Shown in pieces: positions 63,987 through 64,000 of a DNA stretch of 64,000 nucleotides; position 1 is the stretch's first letter, and every line of letters begins with the position of its first letter. The DNA is from Hippasteria phrygiana (taxonomy: Eukaryota; Echinodermata; Asteroidea; Valvatida; Goniasteridae). The stretch lies in assembly GCA_037893225.1 (NCBI GenBank), contig JAZGUH010000185.1, positions 1,860,001 to 1,924,000 on the forward strand, in the 5' to 3' direction. Below the pieces are notes generated by a model. The model did no database searches and was not told the origin of the DNA. It worked only from the letters and a program-made list of their open reading frames with translations. The position numbers and the translations under genes were made by a program.

Positions 63987-64000
63987 GTAAGTTAATGAGT

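Larger units (their letters stand above)
37259..62619 (+). other. Intron 2 of Rh gene 2 (about 25.4 kb)
   Basis: It runs from GTGAGT to CTGACAG and contains the gypsy element, many MITEs, a Penelope fragment, minisatellites and the foldback element. No host exon is seen in it. 37259-37558 holds a duplicated GATCGATCGAGTTATCTRTTGAT motif. Confidence 0.85.

Noticed and set aside
63399..63581. Cys/Pro-rich repetitive peptide frame (CSPDPK units)
   Set aside because: Produced by the 18-bp minisatellite; both strands are open.
1..64000. CRISPR arrays, bacterial operons, prophage
   Set aside because: No regularly spaced identical repeats and no prokaryotic gene organisation; genes are spliced and repeats are eukaryotic transposons.

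Overview
This is a eukaryotic nuclear window. It has spliced genes, long introns, AATAAA-type 3' ends and a dense load of retrotransposons and short inverted-repeat elements (MITEs). The host genes encode Rh-type ammonia channels. The repeat repertoire (intact BEL/Pao and Ty3/gypsy elements, a Penelope-like relic, TTAA- and TA-flanked MITEs, tRNA-derived repeats) points to a marine invertebrate deuterostome, most likely an echinoderm. That organism call is inference; the sequence carries no direct taxonomic marker.

Two Rh genes lie head-to-tail on the + strand. The first is present only as its last three coding exons (274-467, 1561-1634, 4923-5015), which encode the last membrane helix and the cytoplasmic tail. 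The second starts at 13891. Its first four coding exons are in the window (13891-14083, 37075-37258, 62620-62770, 63842-63986), and the gene runs off the right edge. These exons keep the family's pore residues: a Phe-gate position, the conserved Asp and the first of the two pore histidines. Introns 1 and 2 of this gene are about 23 and 25 kb, swollen by transposons. A small two-exon reading frame of 46 codons (11437-12760), with a poly(A) signal, sits between the two Rh genes and is not recognised.

Mobile elements dominate. Intron 1 of the second Rh gene holds a decayed LINE (17617-20316) split by a solo gypsy LTR (19006-20229). It also holds a BEL/Pao element (26307-32537) with matching 787-bp LTRs and a 1472-codon Gag-PR-RT-RNase H frame but no integrase. 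Intron 2 holds a complete, very young Ty3/gypsy element on the - strand (37600-46431). That element has 1224-bp LTRs differing at three observed positions, intact gag and pol, PBS, PPT and a CTAC target duplication, and it landed inside a MITE. About two dozen MITEs or foldback elements, three minisatellites and several dispersed repeats fill the rest. Notable among them are a 921-bp foldback element made of GTCGCGTCGTGC-type subrepeats, a 65-bp-arm near-perfect palindrome, a piggyBac-like MITE with another MITE nested in it, and a hAT-like MITE with a perfect 8-bp target duplication.

No bacterial operons, CRISPR arrays or rRNA genes are seen. Apart from the Rh genes and the small two-exon frame, every long reading frame examined belongs to a transposable element or looks like chance.
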